15,562 nucleotides of DNA from Bacteroidota bacterium (GCA_007128495.1 SKXH01000139.1:1-15562), one strand, 5' to 3'. Shown: positions 7,475-15,533, counted from the stretch's first letter. Notes: generated by a model not told the origin, from the letters alone. Translations and numbers: made by a program.

Positions 7475-8623
7475 CTACTTTACAAAAATAGAATCAAGCA
7501 ATTCACACAACTTTCCCTCTTCTTCACCCCAATGAAAAACCGCAGCCGCTTTCTCACAATTCTCAACACATTTTTCATAAAAATCACGGTCTTCAATAAA
7601 TTTTTTTGCCGCTGTTATAATCTCAGATTTATCGCCGGGATCGACTGCAATACCCACCTGCCATTCGTCAACTACTTCTTTCATTGCCGCCATTGAACTC
7701 ACCAAAACCGGCACGCCGGCTTGTATATATTCAAACATCTTATTCGGCCGCGCATGCCGGTAGCTCATCCCGAAATCTTCGATCAAAGCACAGCCGACAA
7801 CCGCGCCCGGCGTATACTCAAGCATTTTTTCATAAGGAAGTGCACCGGTAAAAAGCACACGGTCGGATACAAATTTCTCCCGGATAACATTTTCAAGTTC
7901 CTGACGTATTGCACCATCTCCCATAATAACGAGAAACGCTCTCTCTATCGCAGCGGTTACTTCGATGAGATGAAATAATCCTCTGCCCCGCAACAGCCAT
8001 CCCTGATATAGAAAAATCGTAAACTCATCCGGAATACCGTATGTCTTCCGCAGTATACCAGCATCTCCTTTTTGCAACCTTCTCGGTGGATGATTGTTGA
8101 TTGTAACGGGATGCGGGATACCATAGCGTTCCGCTATTAAATCACTGTCGCGCTCGCCGGATGTTATTACTCCATCCACATAACGTATGCCGAGCCGTTC
8201 GATTGTTGTCCAGAACCACTGTGTAACAGGCCGGTTATGCAGCGATGCAACGGCAAAATACAATTCCTTGGAATCATACAATATCTTCGCCCCTGTGAAA
8301 AACTTTACGGCAAGTGCGGCAGGAAAACTATACAGGTCCTCGGCAACGATAAGCGAAGGCCGCACATTAACTCCCCTCCAGAACGACCGGATCCAGTAAT
8401 GCATATACATCACTTTTGATCCGAGCCAGGTTATAACCCGAAGCCGAATAACCGTCATACCGTTCAGTTCCTCCCCGCCATCTCCATCTGCCGGTCCGAT
8501 AAACGTAACGGAGCTTCCCCACCGTACAATCGATTCAGCTATATTACGACATCTACCGTCGGTTTGAATATCCCCGATCTCAAAAACTACGGTACGCAAA
8601 GTTGATCTTTTTGAGGAGGCCAT
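7475..8623 (-). CDS. GT-B fold glycosyltransferase (GT4-like)
   Basis: This 382-residue protein looks like a family 4 type glycosyltransferase that transfers a sugar from a nucleotide-sugar donor, probably onto a surface glycan or lipid carrier. The N-terminal acceptor half (about 1-185) has alternating strands and helices and ends near HPVTINNHPP. The C-terminal donor half contains YQGWLLRGRGL at 206-216, VIMGDGAIRQELE at 232-244 and the donor-site motif RPNKMFEYIQAGVPVL at 292-307, where Glu298 is the expected nucleotide-contacting residue. No transmembrane segment is evident. It starts one base after the FemAB-like gene stops, so the two probably act in the same envelope pathway. Family membership is secure; donor and acceptor are unknown. 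Confidence 0.88.
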   Translation of the reverse strand: MASSKRSTLRTVVFEIGDIQTDGRCRNIAESIVRWGSSVTFIGPADGDGGEELNGMTVIRLRVITWLGSKVMYMHYWIRSFWRGVNVRPSLIVAEDLYSFPAALAVKFFTGAKILYDSKELYFAVASLHNRPVTQWFWTTIERLGIRYVDGVITSGERDSDLIAERYGIPHPVTINNHPPRRLQKGDAGILRKTYGIPDEFTIFLYQGWLLRGRGLFHLIEVTAAIERAFLVIMGDGAIRQELENVIREKFVSDRVLFTGALPYEKMLEYTPGAVVGCALIEDFGMSYRHARPNKMFEYIQAGVPVLVSSMAAMKEVVDEWQVGIAVDPGDKSEIITAAKKFIEDRDFYEKCVENCEKAAAVFHWGEEEGKLCELLDSIFVK

Positions 8624-9589
8624 TTATCTCAATTTTTTCCAGAACGTGGAGCGAAGGATTCCCCGCGAGTTGAATTTTTCTTTAAAAAATATAAGGTCAA
8701 GACTCGGCGTCATCGGATTATCGGCGCGTGTATCCTGTGAGACTCCGGTATCGAGGAACCTGTATCCCTTCTCTTTTGCATATTTAATTATCTCAAACAT
8801 CGAACGGTAAATCGGACGGAGATGCTGGTATTCGTATATCATCGCGATATAAAAACAGAGCAGTACGTCTTCGTTGCAATGAAACGAAACGATTCCTCCG
8901 ATGGCTTTCCCGTTATGACGAACGAGTAAAAGACGGAGACGATCGCCGAGCAAATCGCGCAGCCGGTACAACTCATCCAGTGTATGCGTCGGTTTCGCAT
9001 CGTGTTTGCGCTTGTTTTGTACGAGAATGGGATAGAACTCGTCGAAGTTTTCCGATTCCTCAAGTGCCAGGACATCCTGCCGCAGCGATTGCCGGATAAT
9101 ATTCCGCGTCGTTTTCTGAAATGAAGTCAGTATATCGTCCATCTCATGAAGACGAATAACGTGCGAAATGTAATGTCTTTGATACGTAAACCCCCGGTAC
9201 AAGAGAGCGTATTCGAGGTTGTGCGACAATTCCTTCTGATATATAAACGGCGCCGATGTTAAATACACCTCTCGGATACCTTTCTGCCAGCAATAATCTT
9301 CAAAAGCATCGATCACTTCAAGGGTCTCGTTAAACTTTATATCACCGATCACAAACGACCCGTAGCTTGCCCCCGCCGGCGATTCGAAGATCATCAGCTT
9401 ATCAAGTCCCCCCGGCAGGACAGCGCGCAATTTGCCGTCTTTATAAAACATCAAATGATGAAACGGAAATTTACCCGGCTGGTGGTACTCCAGAAAATGC
9501 TGCAAATGAAAAATCGTTCCGTTATTCGAACGAAGTACAAAAGAATCCCATTCATCTTTTTGTGAGGGGTCGTAGAGGGTAATATCCAT
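8624..9589 (-). CDS. FemAB/GNAT-like acyltransferase, possibly envelope-related
   Basis: This 321-residue protein resembles the FemAB-like, GNAT-fold group (PF13480 or FemA/FemB related). Members add an amino-acyl or acyl group to peptidoglycan precursors or surface polysaccharide components. It begins with IFHLQHFLEYHQ, a frequent N-terminal feature of this group. The second GNAT-like half includes LLLVRHNGKAIGGIVSFHCN (221-240), YEYQHLRPIYRSMFEIIKYA (252-271), GYRFLDTGVS (275-284) and LIFFKEKFNS (299-308), where a basic residue after FK is typical. No signal peptide or membrane helix is seen. It is the first gene of the ten-gene operon, next to a glycosyltransferase, which supports an envelope role. 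The ATG at 9589 has no obvious Shine-Dalgarno. The exact reaction cannot be told. Confidence 0.78.
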   Translation of the reverse strand: MDITLYDPSQKDEWDSFVLRSNNGTIFHLQHFLEYHQPGKFPFHHLMFYKDGKLRAVLPGGLDKLMIFESPAGASYGSFVIGDIKFNETLEVIDAFEDYCWQKGIREVYLTSAPFIYQKELSHNLEYALLYRGFTYQRHYISHVIRLHEMDDILTSFQKTTRNIIRQSLRQDVLALEESENFDEFYPILVQNKRKHDAKPTHTLDELYRLRDLLGDRLRLLLVRHNGKAIGGIVSFHCNEDVLLCFYIAMIYEYQHLRPIYRSMFEIIKYAKEKGYRFLDTGVSQDTRADNPMTPSLDLIFFKEKFNSRGILRSTFWKKLR

Positions 9590-9626
9590 AACGGTACAAT
9601 AAACTTCCAGAAATTTAAAACTTATT

Positions 9627-9656
9627 AATATACCAATAATTTTGCCAAAAAATCAA
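9627..9656 (-). promoter_or_regulatory. candidate sigma70-type promoter for the minus-strand operon
   Basis: On the minus strand, TTGATT (9656-9651) and TATATT (9632-9627) are spaced by 18 bases and lie about 40 bases before the FemAB-like ATG. This is a visual match only, in AT-rich DNA where such matches are common. It is supported by its place at the head of a long co-directional gene run. Confidence 0.4.
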
Positions 9657-9661
9657 TAAAA

Positions 9662-9690
9662 TTGCTCTTTTTTGTGAAGTTGAGTATATT
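9662..9690 (+). promoter_or_regulatory. candidate sigma70-type promoter for the MFS-lipoprotein-polA unit
   Basis: TTGCTC (9662-9667) and TATATT (9685-9690) are separated by 17 bases. This predicts a start near 9697 and an untranslated leader of about 78 bases. Its -35 box lies five bases from that of the divergent candidate promoter. A Bacteroidetes-like TAnnTTTG element also occurs at 9637-9644, but I see no TTTG at the expected upstream distance. Confidence 0.42.
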
Positions 9691-9774
9691 GAGTTTGTCG
9701 ACCATTTTTTAAAAATTCAAATCCCCGGAAAATAGGTAAAATAAAATGTAGCTTCCTCCCAATCTGAATCTTCA

Positions 9775-10995
9775 ATGGAATACTGGAAAAGAAATCTCTA
9801 TACAATCTGGGTTGCACAATTTATCACGATTGTGGGCATGAGTTCGGTTGTTCCGTTCCTGCCGTTCTATGTTCGTGAACTCGGGGTAACCGATCCCGAC
9901 CTCGTTGCCCGGTGGAGCGGCTTTGCTTTCTCAGGACCATTCCTGCTATCATTTTTCTTTACCCCGCTCTGGGGTTTGATCGGGGATCGTTACGGTCGTA
10001 AACTTATGGTAATTCGGGCTGTCTTCGGTCTCGGGGTAGCACAAATTCTGGTCGGAACCGCTCAATCGGTCGAACAACTCATTTTATTTCGCATGATTCA
10101 GGGTGCCTTAAGCGGCTTTATTCCCGCGGCGCTTACTCTCGTTTCTGCAACGGCACCCCGTGAGCGGACCGGCTATGCCCTCGGTTTTTTGCAAACATCA
10201 CTTTCGGCGGGCATGTTGTTCGGCCCCGTTATCGGAGGAGCGCTCGCCGACGTGTTCGGCTATCGCCCAATTTTCTTCATCGTTGCAGCATTATGTTTTT
10301 CAAGCGGTCTGTTTGTTATTTTCATGGTACGGGAACCGGCACGGGATAAAACGGAAAAGAAATTTTCGCTGGTAGAAAATTACCGGTTTGCATTTTCTTC
10401 CCTGCAGATTACTTTAGCGATGATACTTATATATCTTGCTCAAACATCGATCGTGATGCTGCAGCCGCTGTTCGCACTCTTTATCGAAAAGCTGCACGAC
10501 GACACGCAGTATATTAGTACGATAACCGGAGCACTGTTTTCGGTTGTAGGACTGGTCATGATTTTCTCGTCGCCATGGTGGGGAAACCGGAACGATCTGT
10601 ATGGATACAAGCGAAATCTTTTGATAGCGACGTCAGTTGCCGCGGTGATGTTGTTGTTTCAGGCGATGTCGAATGCACCGTGGCACGTAGCGTTAAGTCG
10701 GGCAGGACTCGGCTTCGCAATGGGCGGCGTTATGCCGTCATTGTATGCTTTTATCAGCAAACAGACACCGTTAAAGATGCGCGGTGGAATAATCGGCATC
10801 GCCACTACTTTCACGATCCTTGCAAATATGACCGGCCCGACGGCTGCGGGATTTATCGCCTCGCAGTTTGATATCCGGACAGCATTGTATCTCACAGCAG
10901 GAATTATCGCTGTTGCTGCCCTCATCGTTGCACGATTTATCCGTGAACCGGTAACTCCCGAGGAAATGGAACAATCACAAAAGAAAGATAAATGA
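9775..10995 (+). CDS. MFS transporter, DHA1 drug:H+ antiporter type (MdtG-like)
   Basis: This 406-residue protein has about twelve hydrophobic helices and should export small molecules against proton uptake across the inner membrane. MFS motif A (GLIGDRYGRK) is at residues 67-76. Motif B-like FRMIQGALSG (Arg106, Gln109-Gly110) is at about 105-114. The antiporter motif C-like SAGMLFGPVIGG is at 144-155. The N-terminus (YWKRNLYTIWVAQF, then VVPFLPFYVRELG) closely resembles MdtG-type multidrug efflux proteins. The ATG at 9775 has no visible Shine-Dalgarno but fits the family start. The lipoprotein gene starts one base after its stop codon. Drug specificity is not predictable. The gene_symbol is left empty because orthology to mdtG is not shown. 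Confidence 0.9.
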   Translation: MEYWKRNLYTIWVAQFITIVGMSSVVPFLPFYVRELGVTDPDLVARWSGFAFSGPFLLSFFFTPLWGLIGDRYGRKLMVIRAVFGLGVAQILVGTAQSVEQLILFRMIQGALSGFIPAALTLVSATAPRERTGYALGFLQTSLSAGMLFGPVIGGALADVFGYRPIFFIVAALCFSSGLFVIFMVREPARDKTEKKFSLVENYRFAFSSLQITLAMILIYLAQTSIVMLQPLFALFIEKLHDDTQYISTITGALFSVVGLVMIFSSPWWGNRNDLYGYKRNLLIATSVAAVMLLFQAMSNAPWHVALSRAGLGFAMGGVMPSLYAFISKQTPLKMRGGIIGIATTFTILANMTGPTAAGFIASQFDIRTALYLTAGIIAVAALIVARFIREPVTPEEMEQSQKKDK

Positions 10996-10996
10996 T

Positions 10997-11680
10997 ATGC
11001 GCTATCTAATATCGATCTATCTCGTTATCACGCTTTCGGGATGTGCGGTTGTCAGCGTTTCACAACATCAAGGTGCGGAACCGCTCGGCGAAGGTGCCGT
11101 CAGAATTACGGGCGGTATCGGGCTGGGACGCGATATGGCCGAGGGTACTATTTACGCACCCGATCAGGATGAAGACAGTGACTTTTCGTATAGCTTCCCT
11201 CTCTTTGAGGCAGGAATCGGGGTCGGCATTACCGAGACCATTGACCTCGGCGGTATGCTGTGGACAAGCATCGGCAGCGCAGGACTGAGAACATACGGTA
11301 AGTTTAGCTTTCATTCTCCACCTTCGAAGACATATTATGCGTTCGCCCCGGCCATCGTTTATAATCAAACCGATGAGTATAATTACCGGCTTATCGGTGT
11401 GGAAGTACCGCTGCTTGTAAGTTACCGGGCTACTTCGACCGTCGCTTTTTATGGCTCGGGAAGAGTTCACCTCTATACGATGTCTATCGACGATCCGAGT
11501 CTCACCGATGGGCGCGAATCATTTTTCCTTGCAATGCCCGGCATTACAACCGGCATACAACTCGGACCGCAGGGTTTGAAATTAACTCCCGAAGTTTCAA
11601 CATTTTTTATTTACGACCGTATACGGGAATCGGGATCCATACGGTTTTTTCCAAATATCGGATTATCGATAAGGTTTTAA
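10997..11680 (+). CDS. small lipoprotein with barrel-like repeats, unknown function
   Basis: This 227-residue protein starts with one Arg, a hydrophobic stretch and a lipobox, LSGC, with Cys16 as the likely lipidated residue. The following Ala-Val is compatible with outer-membrane sorting by the E. coli rule, which may not apply here. The mature part is rich in Gly, Tyr, Ser and alternating strands (for example GAVRITGGIGLG, FEAGIGVGITETIDLGG, ending FFPNIGLSIRF). It therefore may fold as a beta-barrel or sandwich at the outer membrane. I do not recognise a named family. It sits between the MFS transporter gene (one-base gap) and polA (three-base gap), so the three are probably co-transcribed. 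A functional tie to either neighbour is not evident. Confidence 0.82.
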   Translation: MRYLISIYLVITLSGCAVVSVSQHQGAEPLGEGAVRITGGIGLGRDMAEGTIYAPDQDEDSDFSYSFPLFEAGIGVGITETIDLGGMLWTSIGSAGLRTYGKFSFHSPPSKTYYAFAPAIVYNQTDEYNYRLIGVEVPLLVSYRATSTVAFYGSGRVHLYTMSIDDPSLTDGRESFFLAMPGITTGIQLGPQGLKLTPEVSTFFIYDRIRESGSIRFFPNIGLSIRF

Positions 11681-11683
11681 ACA

Positions 11684-14401
11684 ATGACGAATAATAAGAA
11701 AAATGAACGGCTCTTCCTGATCGACGGTTATGCGCTGGCGTACCGGGCGTACTTTGCCCTTATCAAACGCCCGCTCATCAACTCAAAAGGACAAAACACA
11801 TCGGCTATTTACGGTTTCGTGAACGTCCTGCTCCGCATCTTGAACACGGAATCGCCCGATCACATTGCTGTTGTACTGGATTCCAAAGAACCAACATTCC
11901 GGCACGAAAAATATAAAGAGTACAAAGCAACACGCGAGAAAATGCCCGAAGACCTCGCCTCTCAGTTGGATATGCTGAAAGATGTCGTTCGCGCATTTAA
12001 TATCCCCGTGCTTGAGATACCCGGCTTTGAAGCTGACGATATTATGGGTACCCTCGCACGAGTAGCCGAAAAAGAAAACGTTGAAACACTGCTTGTTACC
12101 GGCGATAAAGATTTCATGCAGCTTGTTTCGGACACGGTAAAAATGTATAAACCGGGAAAAGCAAATGAAGGACCCGATATAATCGACAGCGACGGTGTGC
12201 GCAAAAAATTCGGCGTCGATCCCGAACGTGTTATCGATGTACTCGCCCTTATGGGAGACTCGTCGGATAATATTCCCGGTGTTCCCGGTATCGGCGAGAA
12301 GACCGCCATTCCCCTTATCCAGAAATACGGCGCGGTAGAAGATCTGCTCAAGAACGTGGAATCCATCGATAAAAAAGGAATACGGAATAAATTAAGCCAG
12401 AACAGTGAAAGCGCCCTCCTGTCGAAAGAACTTGTCACCATTGATACCAATGTTCCCGTTAAGATATCCTTTCACGAACTGAATGCACGTGAATGGGACA
12501 CCGAAAAACTCACACGCCTGCTCACCGAGCTTGAATTTGATTCGATCCTGAAACAACTCGAATTAAAAACAACGAACGAGACTTCATCCGAAGAAGAGTC
12601 GAAATCAATTTCTACATCGCAAAGTACGTATCAGGTGGTAACCGATAAAAAATCGTTCGACTCGATGATAAAGTTATTGCAAAAAGCGGATATTATTTCC
12701 TTCGACACCGAAACGACATCCAGAAATCCGCTCACGTCTGCAATAGTCGGCATTTCATTTGCAATTGAAAAAGGAACGGCGTGGTTCATACCGCTTGAAG
12801 AGCACAATATACCGGAAGAGCATCTTATGGAGGGATTGCAAAAGTTGCTTGCTTCTAATACTCTCAAAGGCGGACAAAATATCAAATTCGATATCCTTGT
12901 CCTGCGATCCATCGGGGTGATCGTCAACGAGCCGCTTTTCGACACAATGATCGGCGCATACATACTCCGTCCGGACGGGCAGCACAATCTCGACGCGCTT
13001 GCACGTGAACACCTCGGCTATGAAATGGTGGCGTATTCCGACCTTGTTGGATCCGGCAAAAACCAAATGTCCATACGAAATGTGAACATGGAGGATTTAG
13101 TCGAATATGCGTGCGAGGATGCAGATATCACTCTACAGCTCTGGCACAAACTGAAAAAAGAATTGCAATCCATCAAAGCATTGCAGTTATGCGAAGAAAT
13201 TGAATTCCCGCTTATCAATGTACTCTCTGAAATGGAAGCGACAGGGGTCGCTATCGATACCGACTTTCTGAAAAACCTCTCAAAAAAAATATCGAAAGAT
13301 CTTTTGGGCCTTCGCGAAAATATTTATAAAGAAGCTGGATATGAGTTTAATATCAACTCGACACAGCAGTTAAGCAAGGTACTCTTTGAGAAGCTTGCAC
13401 TTCCGCCCGTGAAAAAAACCAAAACCGGGTATTCGACCGATACGTCGGTACTCGAACGGTTAAAGGGCGCTCATCCGGTAATCAATATGCTGCTCGAATA
13501 CCGGCAGCTTACAAAACTGCAAACCACATACATCGACTCATTGCCGAAGCTGATAAATCGGAATACGGGACGCGTGCATACATCGTTCAATCAAACTATC
13601 ACGCAAACCGGCAGATTATCGTCGAGTAATCCGAATTTACAGAACATCCCGATCCGCACCGAACTCGGCCGGTCGATACGGAAAGCATTCATCGCCACAT
13701 CCGACGAGCACGTGATCATGGCATCAGATTATTCGCAGATCGAGCTTCGAATCATGGCGCATGTTTCGGGTGATAAAGGATTGCTCGATGCGTTTAACAA
13801 CAAAGAGGATATTCACGCAACGACAGCAGCCAAGGTTTTTGAAGTACCGCTTGACGAAGTGACATCGAATCTACGCCGGAAAGCAAAAGAAATTAACTTC
13901 GGGATTATGTACGGAATCAGTCCGTACGGACTTGCTGCTCGGCTCGAGATCCCGCAAGGAGAAGCGACGGATATCATCGACCGTTATTTTAAACGCTTTC
14001 CAAACGTTCATCAATATATAAACGATACAACCGTCAAAGCGAGAAAAGACGGCTTCGTGACGACACTTATGGGACGCCGCCGGTATCTGCCCGATATTGC
14101 GAGCCGGAATAAAACCGTCCAGCAAAATGCCGTTCGGCAGGCAATTAACATGCCGATACAGGGAACGGCAGCCGATATGATTAAATTAGCGATGGTCCGT
14201 ATTCACGAAAAAATCCTGCGAAAAAAGCTCCGGTCGCGAATGATCATTCAGGTACACGACGAACTGGTGTTCGACGTGCACAAAGACGAACTTGACGATT
14301 TGAAAATACTGGTGGAAAAGGAAATGGTGAACGCGTTGGAAATGAAAGTTCCGATTGAAGTTGAAACAGGTGTGGGGAAAAACTGGTTTGAGGCGCATTG
14401 A
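11684..14401 (+). CDS. polA: DNA polymerase I
   Basis: This 905-residue protein is a full-length Pol I for Okazaki-fragment processing and repair synthesis. The N-terminal 5'-nuclease (about 9-295) has Asp14, GFEADD, VTGDKDF and GDSSDNIPGVPGIGEKTA. A linker (about 296-312) is Ser/Glu/Thr-rich. The 3'-5' exonuclease (about 315-500) keeps its acidic residues: Asp341 and Glu343 in FDTET, Asp403 in NIKFD, Tyr475 and Asp479 in YACEDAD, so proofreading should be active. The polymerase domain has motif A with Asp682 in DYSQIELR, motif B RRKAKEINFGIMYG with the Phe of the family, and motif C VHDE at 857-860 with Asp859. The ATG at 11684 begins three bases after the lipoprotein stop. Family and function are secure. 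Confidence 0.98.
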   Translation: MTNNKKNERLFLIDGYALAYRAYFALIKRPLINSKGQNTSAIYGFVNVLLRILNTESPDHIAVVLDSKEPTFRHEKYKEYKATREKMPEDLASQLDMLKDVVRAFNIPVLEIPGFEADDIMGTLARVAEKENVETLLVTGDKDFMQLVSDTVKMYKPGKANEGPDIIDSDGVRKKFGVDPERVIDVLALMGDSSDNIPGVPGIGEKTAIPLIQKYGAVEDLLKNVESIDKKGIRNKLSQNSESALLSKELVTIDTNVPVKISFHELNAREWDTEKLTRLLTELEFDSILKQLELKTTNETSSEEESKSISTSQSTYQVVTDKKSFDSMIKLLQKADIISFDTETTSRNPLTSAIVGISFAIEKGTAWFIPLEEHNIPEEHLMEGLQKLLASNTLKGGQNIKFDILVLRSIGVIVNEPLFDTMIGAYILRPDGQHNLDALAREHLGYEMVAYSDLVGSGKNQMSIRNVNMEDLVEYACEDADITLQLWHKLKKELQSIKALQLCEEIEFPLINVLSEMEATGVAIDTDFLKNLSKKISKDLLGLRENIYKEAGYEFNINSTQQLSKVLFEKLALPPVKKTKTGYSTDTSVLERLKGAHPVINMLLEYRQLTKLQTTYIDSLPKLINRNTGRVHTSFNQTITQTGRLSSSNPNLQNIPIRTELGRSIRKAFIATSDEHVIMASDYSQIELRIMAHVSGDKGLLDAFNNKEDIHATTAAKVFEVPLDEVTSNLRRKAKEINFGIMYGISPYGLAARLEIPQGEATDIIDRYFKRFPNVHQYINDTTVKARKDGFVTTLMGRRRYLPDIASRNKTVQQNAVRQAINMPIQGTAADMIKLAMVRIHEKILRKKLRSRMIIQVHDELVFDVHKDELDDLKILVEKEMVNALEMKVPIEVETGVGKNWFEAH

Positions 14402-14403
14402 AA

Positions 14404-14426
14404 AATCATTTGATGATATAATGATT
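14404..14426. terminator. weak AT-rich hairpin between convergent genes
   Basis: AATCATT (14404-14410) and AATGATT (14420-14426) form a perfect 7-bp stem with a nine-base loop, three bases after the polA stop codon. On the minus strand it would follow the rhomboid gene. The stem is AT-rich and its T-tract is poor, so it is at best a weak terminator. Nothing else with terminator features is visible in 14402-14476. Confidence 0.3.
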
Positions 14427-14476
14427 GTAAATCTTTTGTATTAATTTTGTGGTCAATATAATATTAACGTAACACC

Positions 14477-15247
14477 TCACGGGATCCACCCCTTATTCCA
14501 CGTAAAGAAAATTACAACTCCCGCCAGACCGCCTCCGAGATGAGCCATTGCGGATACATTTCCTTCGGCAAACAGTTGTTCGTAAAGCAGGAATACCTGG
14601 AACAACAGATAAATAACAAGAAAAACTCTCACAGGCATACCCTTTGTCAAGAAACTCTTCCCGGAAATCTTTTCATATTTGAGAATAAAAAACCGCAGGA
14701 AAAACCCGATAAACGGAAGCCACATAATCCTGGATTTCGGAAAGAGCAATGCGTAAAAAGTAAGTATCCCGAAAATTCCGCCGCTTGCACCGATCAACCC
14801 TATATCGGTAAAGAGTCCGTGAAAATAAGATCCGAGTGCGGTCGAAATAAAAAACAGCCAAATCATACGGCGTCTCCCGAACCGGCACTCGACATTCCTG
14901 CCGAACAAATATAAAAAGTACAGATTTCCGATCAGGTGCATCCAATCGGCATGTATAAAGGCGCACCCGAAAAGTCCGGTAACCCATTGCCACCCGGAGG
15001 ATTCAGGATAAAATATCAGTACACCCGTTAAAAACGAGCTTGCTTCTGTGTACCATGCCAGGAGCGTTATCAAGGTAATGGAGCCGGCAAGAGTCCACGT
15101 CAGCCACGGGGTGGTATGCAAAACACTTTCCTGCACCTTGACGGGCTTTCCAATAAGAAAGAAAAGCATCTGCATCCAGCTGAGATCTTCTCCCGGCCGG
15201 CGTTGCGTGTTTCTATCTGAGATGTTGGATTTCCTCCGGGTTTTCAT
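14477..15247 (-). CDS. rhomboid-family intramembrane serine protease
   Basis: This 256-residue membrane protein should cleave transmembrane substrates within the bilayer. Rhomboid landmarks are clear. HADWMHLIGNLYFLYLFG carries the conserved His/Asn of the oxyanion region. GASGGIFG carries nucleophile Ser155. MAHLGGGLAG, near the C-terminus, carries the partner His236. About six hydrophobic helices are seen, with a charged N-terminal tail of about 27 residues. I prefer the ATG at 15247 (MKTRRKSN). An in-frame ATG at 15310 would add 21 residues, but that region contains a TATAAT box and the added residues look non-coding. Neither start has a good Shine-Dalgarno. It converges on polA and is not in the operons to its left. 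Confidence 0.88.
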   Translation of the reverse strand: MKTRRKSNISDRNTQRRPGEDLSWMQMLFFLIGKPVKVQESVLHTTPWLTWTLAGSITLITLLAWYTEASSFLTGVLIFYPESSGWQWVTGLFGCAFIHADWMHLIGNLYFLYLFGRNVECRFGRRRMIWLFFISTALGSYFHGLFTDIGLIGASGGIFGILTFYALLFPKSRIMWLPFIGFFLRFFILKYEKISGKSFLTKGMPVRVFLVIYLLFQVFLLYEQLFAEGNVSAMAHLGGGLAGVVIFFTWNKGWIP

Positions 15248-15308
15248 TATAAAAGAGTGATCCGTTTCGCCACATTGACGGTAGTTATTTCTCTCCCCAA
15301 CGATACCC

Positions 15309-15314
15309 ATTATA
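15309..15314 (-). promoter_or_regulatory. candidate -10 box for the rhomboid gene
   Basis: A perfect TATAAT occurs on the minus strand 62 bases upstream of the preferred rhomboid ATG. It would place the transcript start near 15302. No good -35 hexamer lies at 16-18 bases, so the call rests on the -10 box and position only. Confidence 0.3.
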
Positions 15315-15323
15315 TTCTAAAAG

Positions 15324-15425
15324 TCATTCTTCATCATCAATAATTGTCATGCTCAGTATCGTAAATAGTAATCCGATACTTGCAAACAAGTTGCCCTTTT
15401 TTGCCGATCTTTTTTCTTTTGTCAT
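15324..15425 (-). CDS. possible 33-residue single-pass membrane peptide
   Basis: On the minus strand an ATG at 15425 opens a 34-codon frame including stop. It has a basic N-terminus (MTKEKRSAKKGN), one hydrophobic segment of about 15-17 residues (LFASIGLLFTILSMTII, residues 13-29), and an acidic end (DDEE). This inside-positive, single-helix layout is typical of real small membrane proteins and unlikely in random DNA. No Shine-Dalgarno precedes it. It overlaps, in another frame, the 43-codon frame at 15337-15468. The stop lies 76 bases from the preferred rhomboid ATG. I do not recognise the protein. Confidence 0.35.
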   Translation of the reverse strand: MTKEKRSAKKGNLFASIGLLFTILSMTIIDDEE

Positions 15426-15468
15426 ATATAAAGAATTTAAAGTTAATGAATCTGTTAAGAGAACTCAT
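15337..15468 (-). CDS. possible 43-residue basic peptide with strong Shine-Dalgarno
   Basis: An ATG at 15468 on the minus strand follows GGGAGGTG by two bases, the best Shine-Dalgarno match in the window. The frame runs 43 residues from MSSLNRFINFKFFIYDKRKK to a basic, unstructured end and has no recognisable domain. The reading frame stays open upstream to 15558. It overlaps the 33-residue membrane peptide in a different frame, so at most one is likely the main product, or this one serves as a leader that brings ribosomes to the other. Composition alone does not look strongly coding. Confidence 0.25.
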   Translation of the reverse strand: MSSLNRFINFKFFIYDKRKKIGKKGQLVCKYRITIYDTEHDNY

Positions 15469-15473
15469 AACAC

Positions 15474-15505
15474 CTCCCGCACTCCCGCTGCTTTTTTTAG
15501 CGGGA
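15474..15505. repeat. direct repeat plus inverted repeat forming alternative hairpins
   Basis: CTCCCGC occurs twice, at 15474-15480 and 15482-15488, and AGCGGGA lies at 15499-15505. The perfect 7-bp stem is 15483-15489 with 15499-15505, around a T-rich nine-base loop. The other copy could pair with the same arm instead. On the minus strand that second copy is part of the Shine-Dalgarno of the 43-residue frame. Confidence 0.5.
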
Positions 15506-15533
15506 CGTAGTTGATTAAATAACCGTTGTTTTG

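Noticed and set aside
9637..9644. Bacteroidetes-type TAnnTTTG promoter for the MFS gene
   Set aside because: No TTTG or TTG element was found at the expected upstream distance, and the match is short in an AT-rich region.
15248..15310. Longer rhomboid start at 15310
   Set aside because: The 21 added residues look unlike coding sequence, a TATAAT box covers the start, and there is no Shine-Dalgarno. Not fully excluded.
15483..15505. Intrinsic terminator at the CCCGCT/AGCGGG hairpin
   Set aside because: The T-tract lies in the loop rather than after the stem on the plus strand, and the minus strand has no T-tract after the stem.
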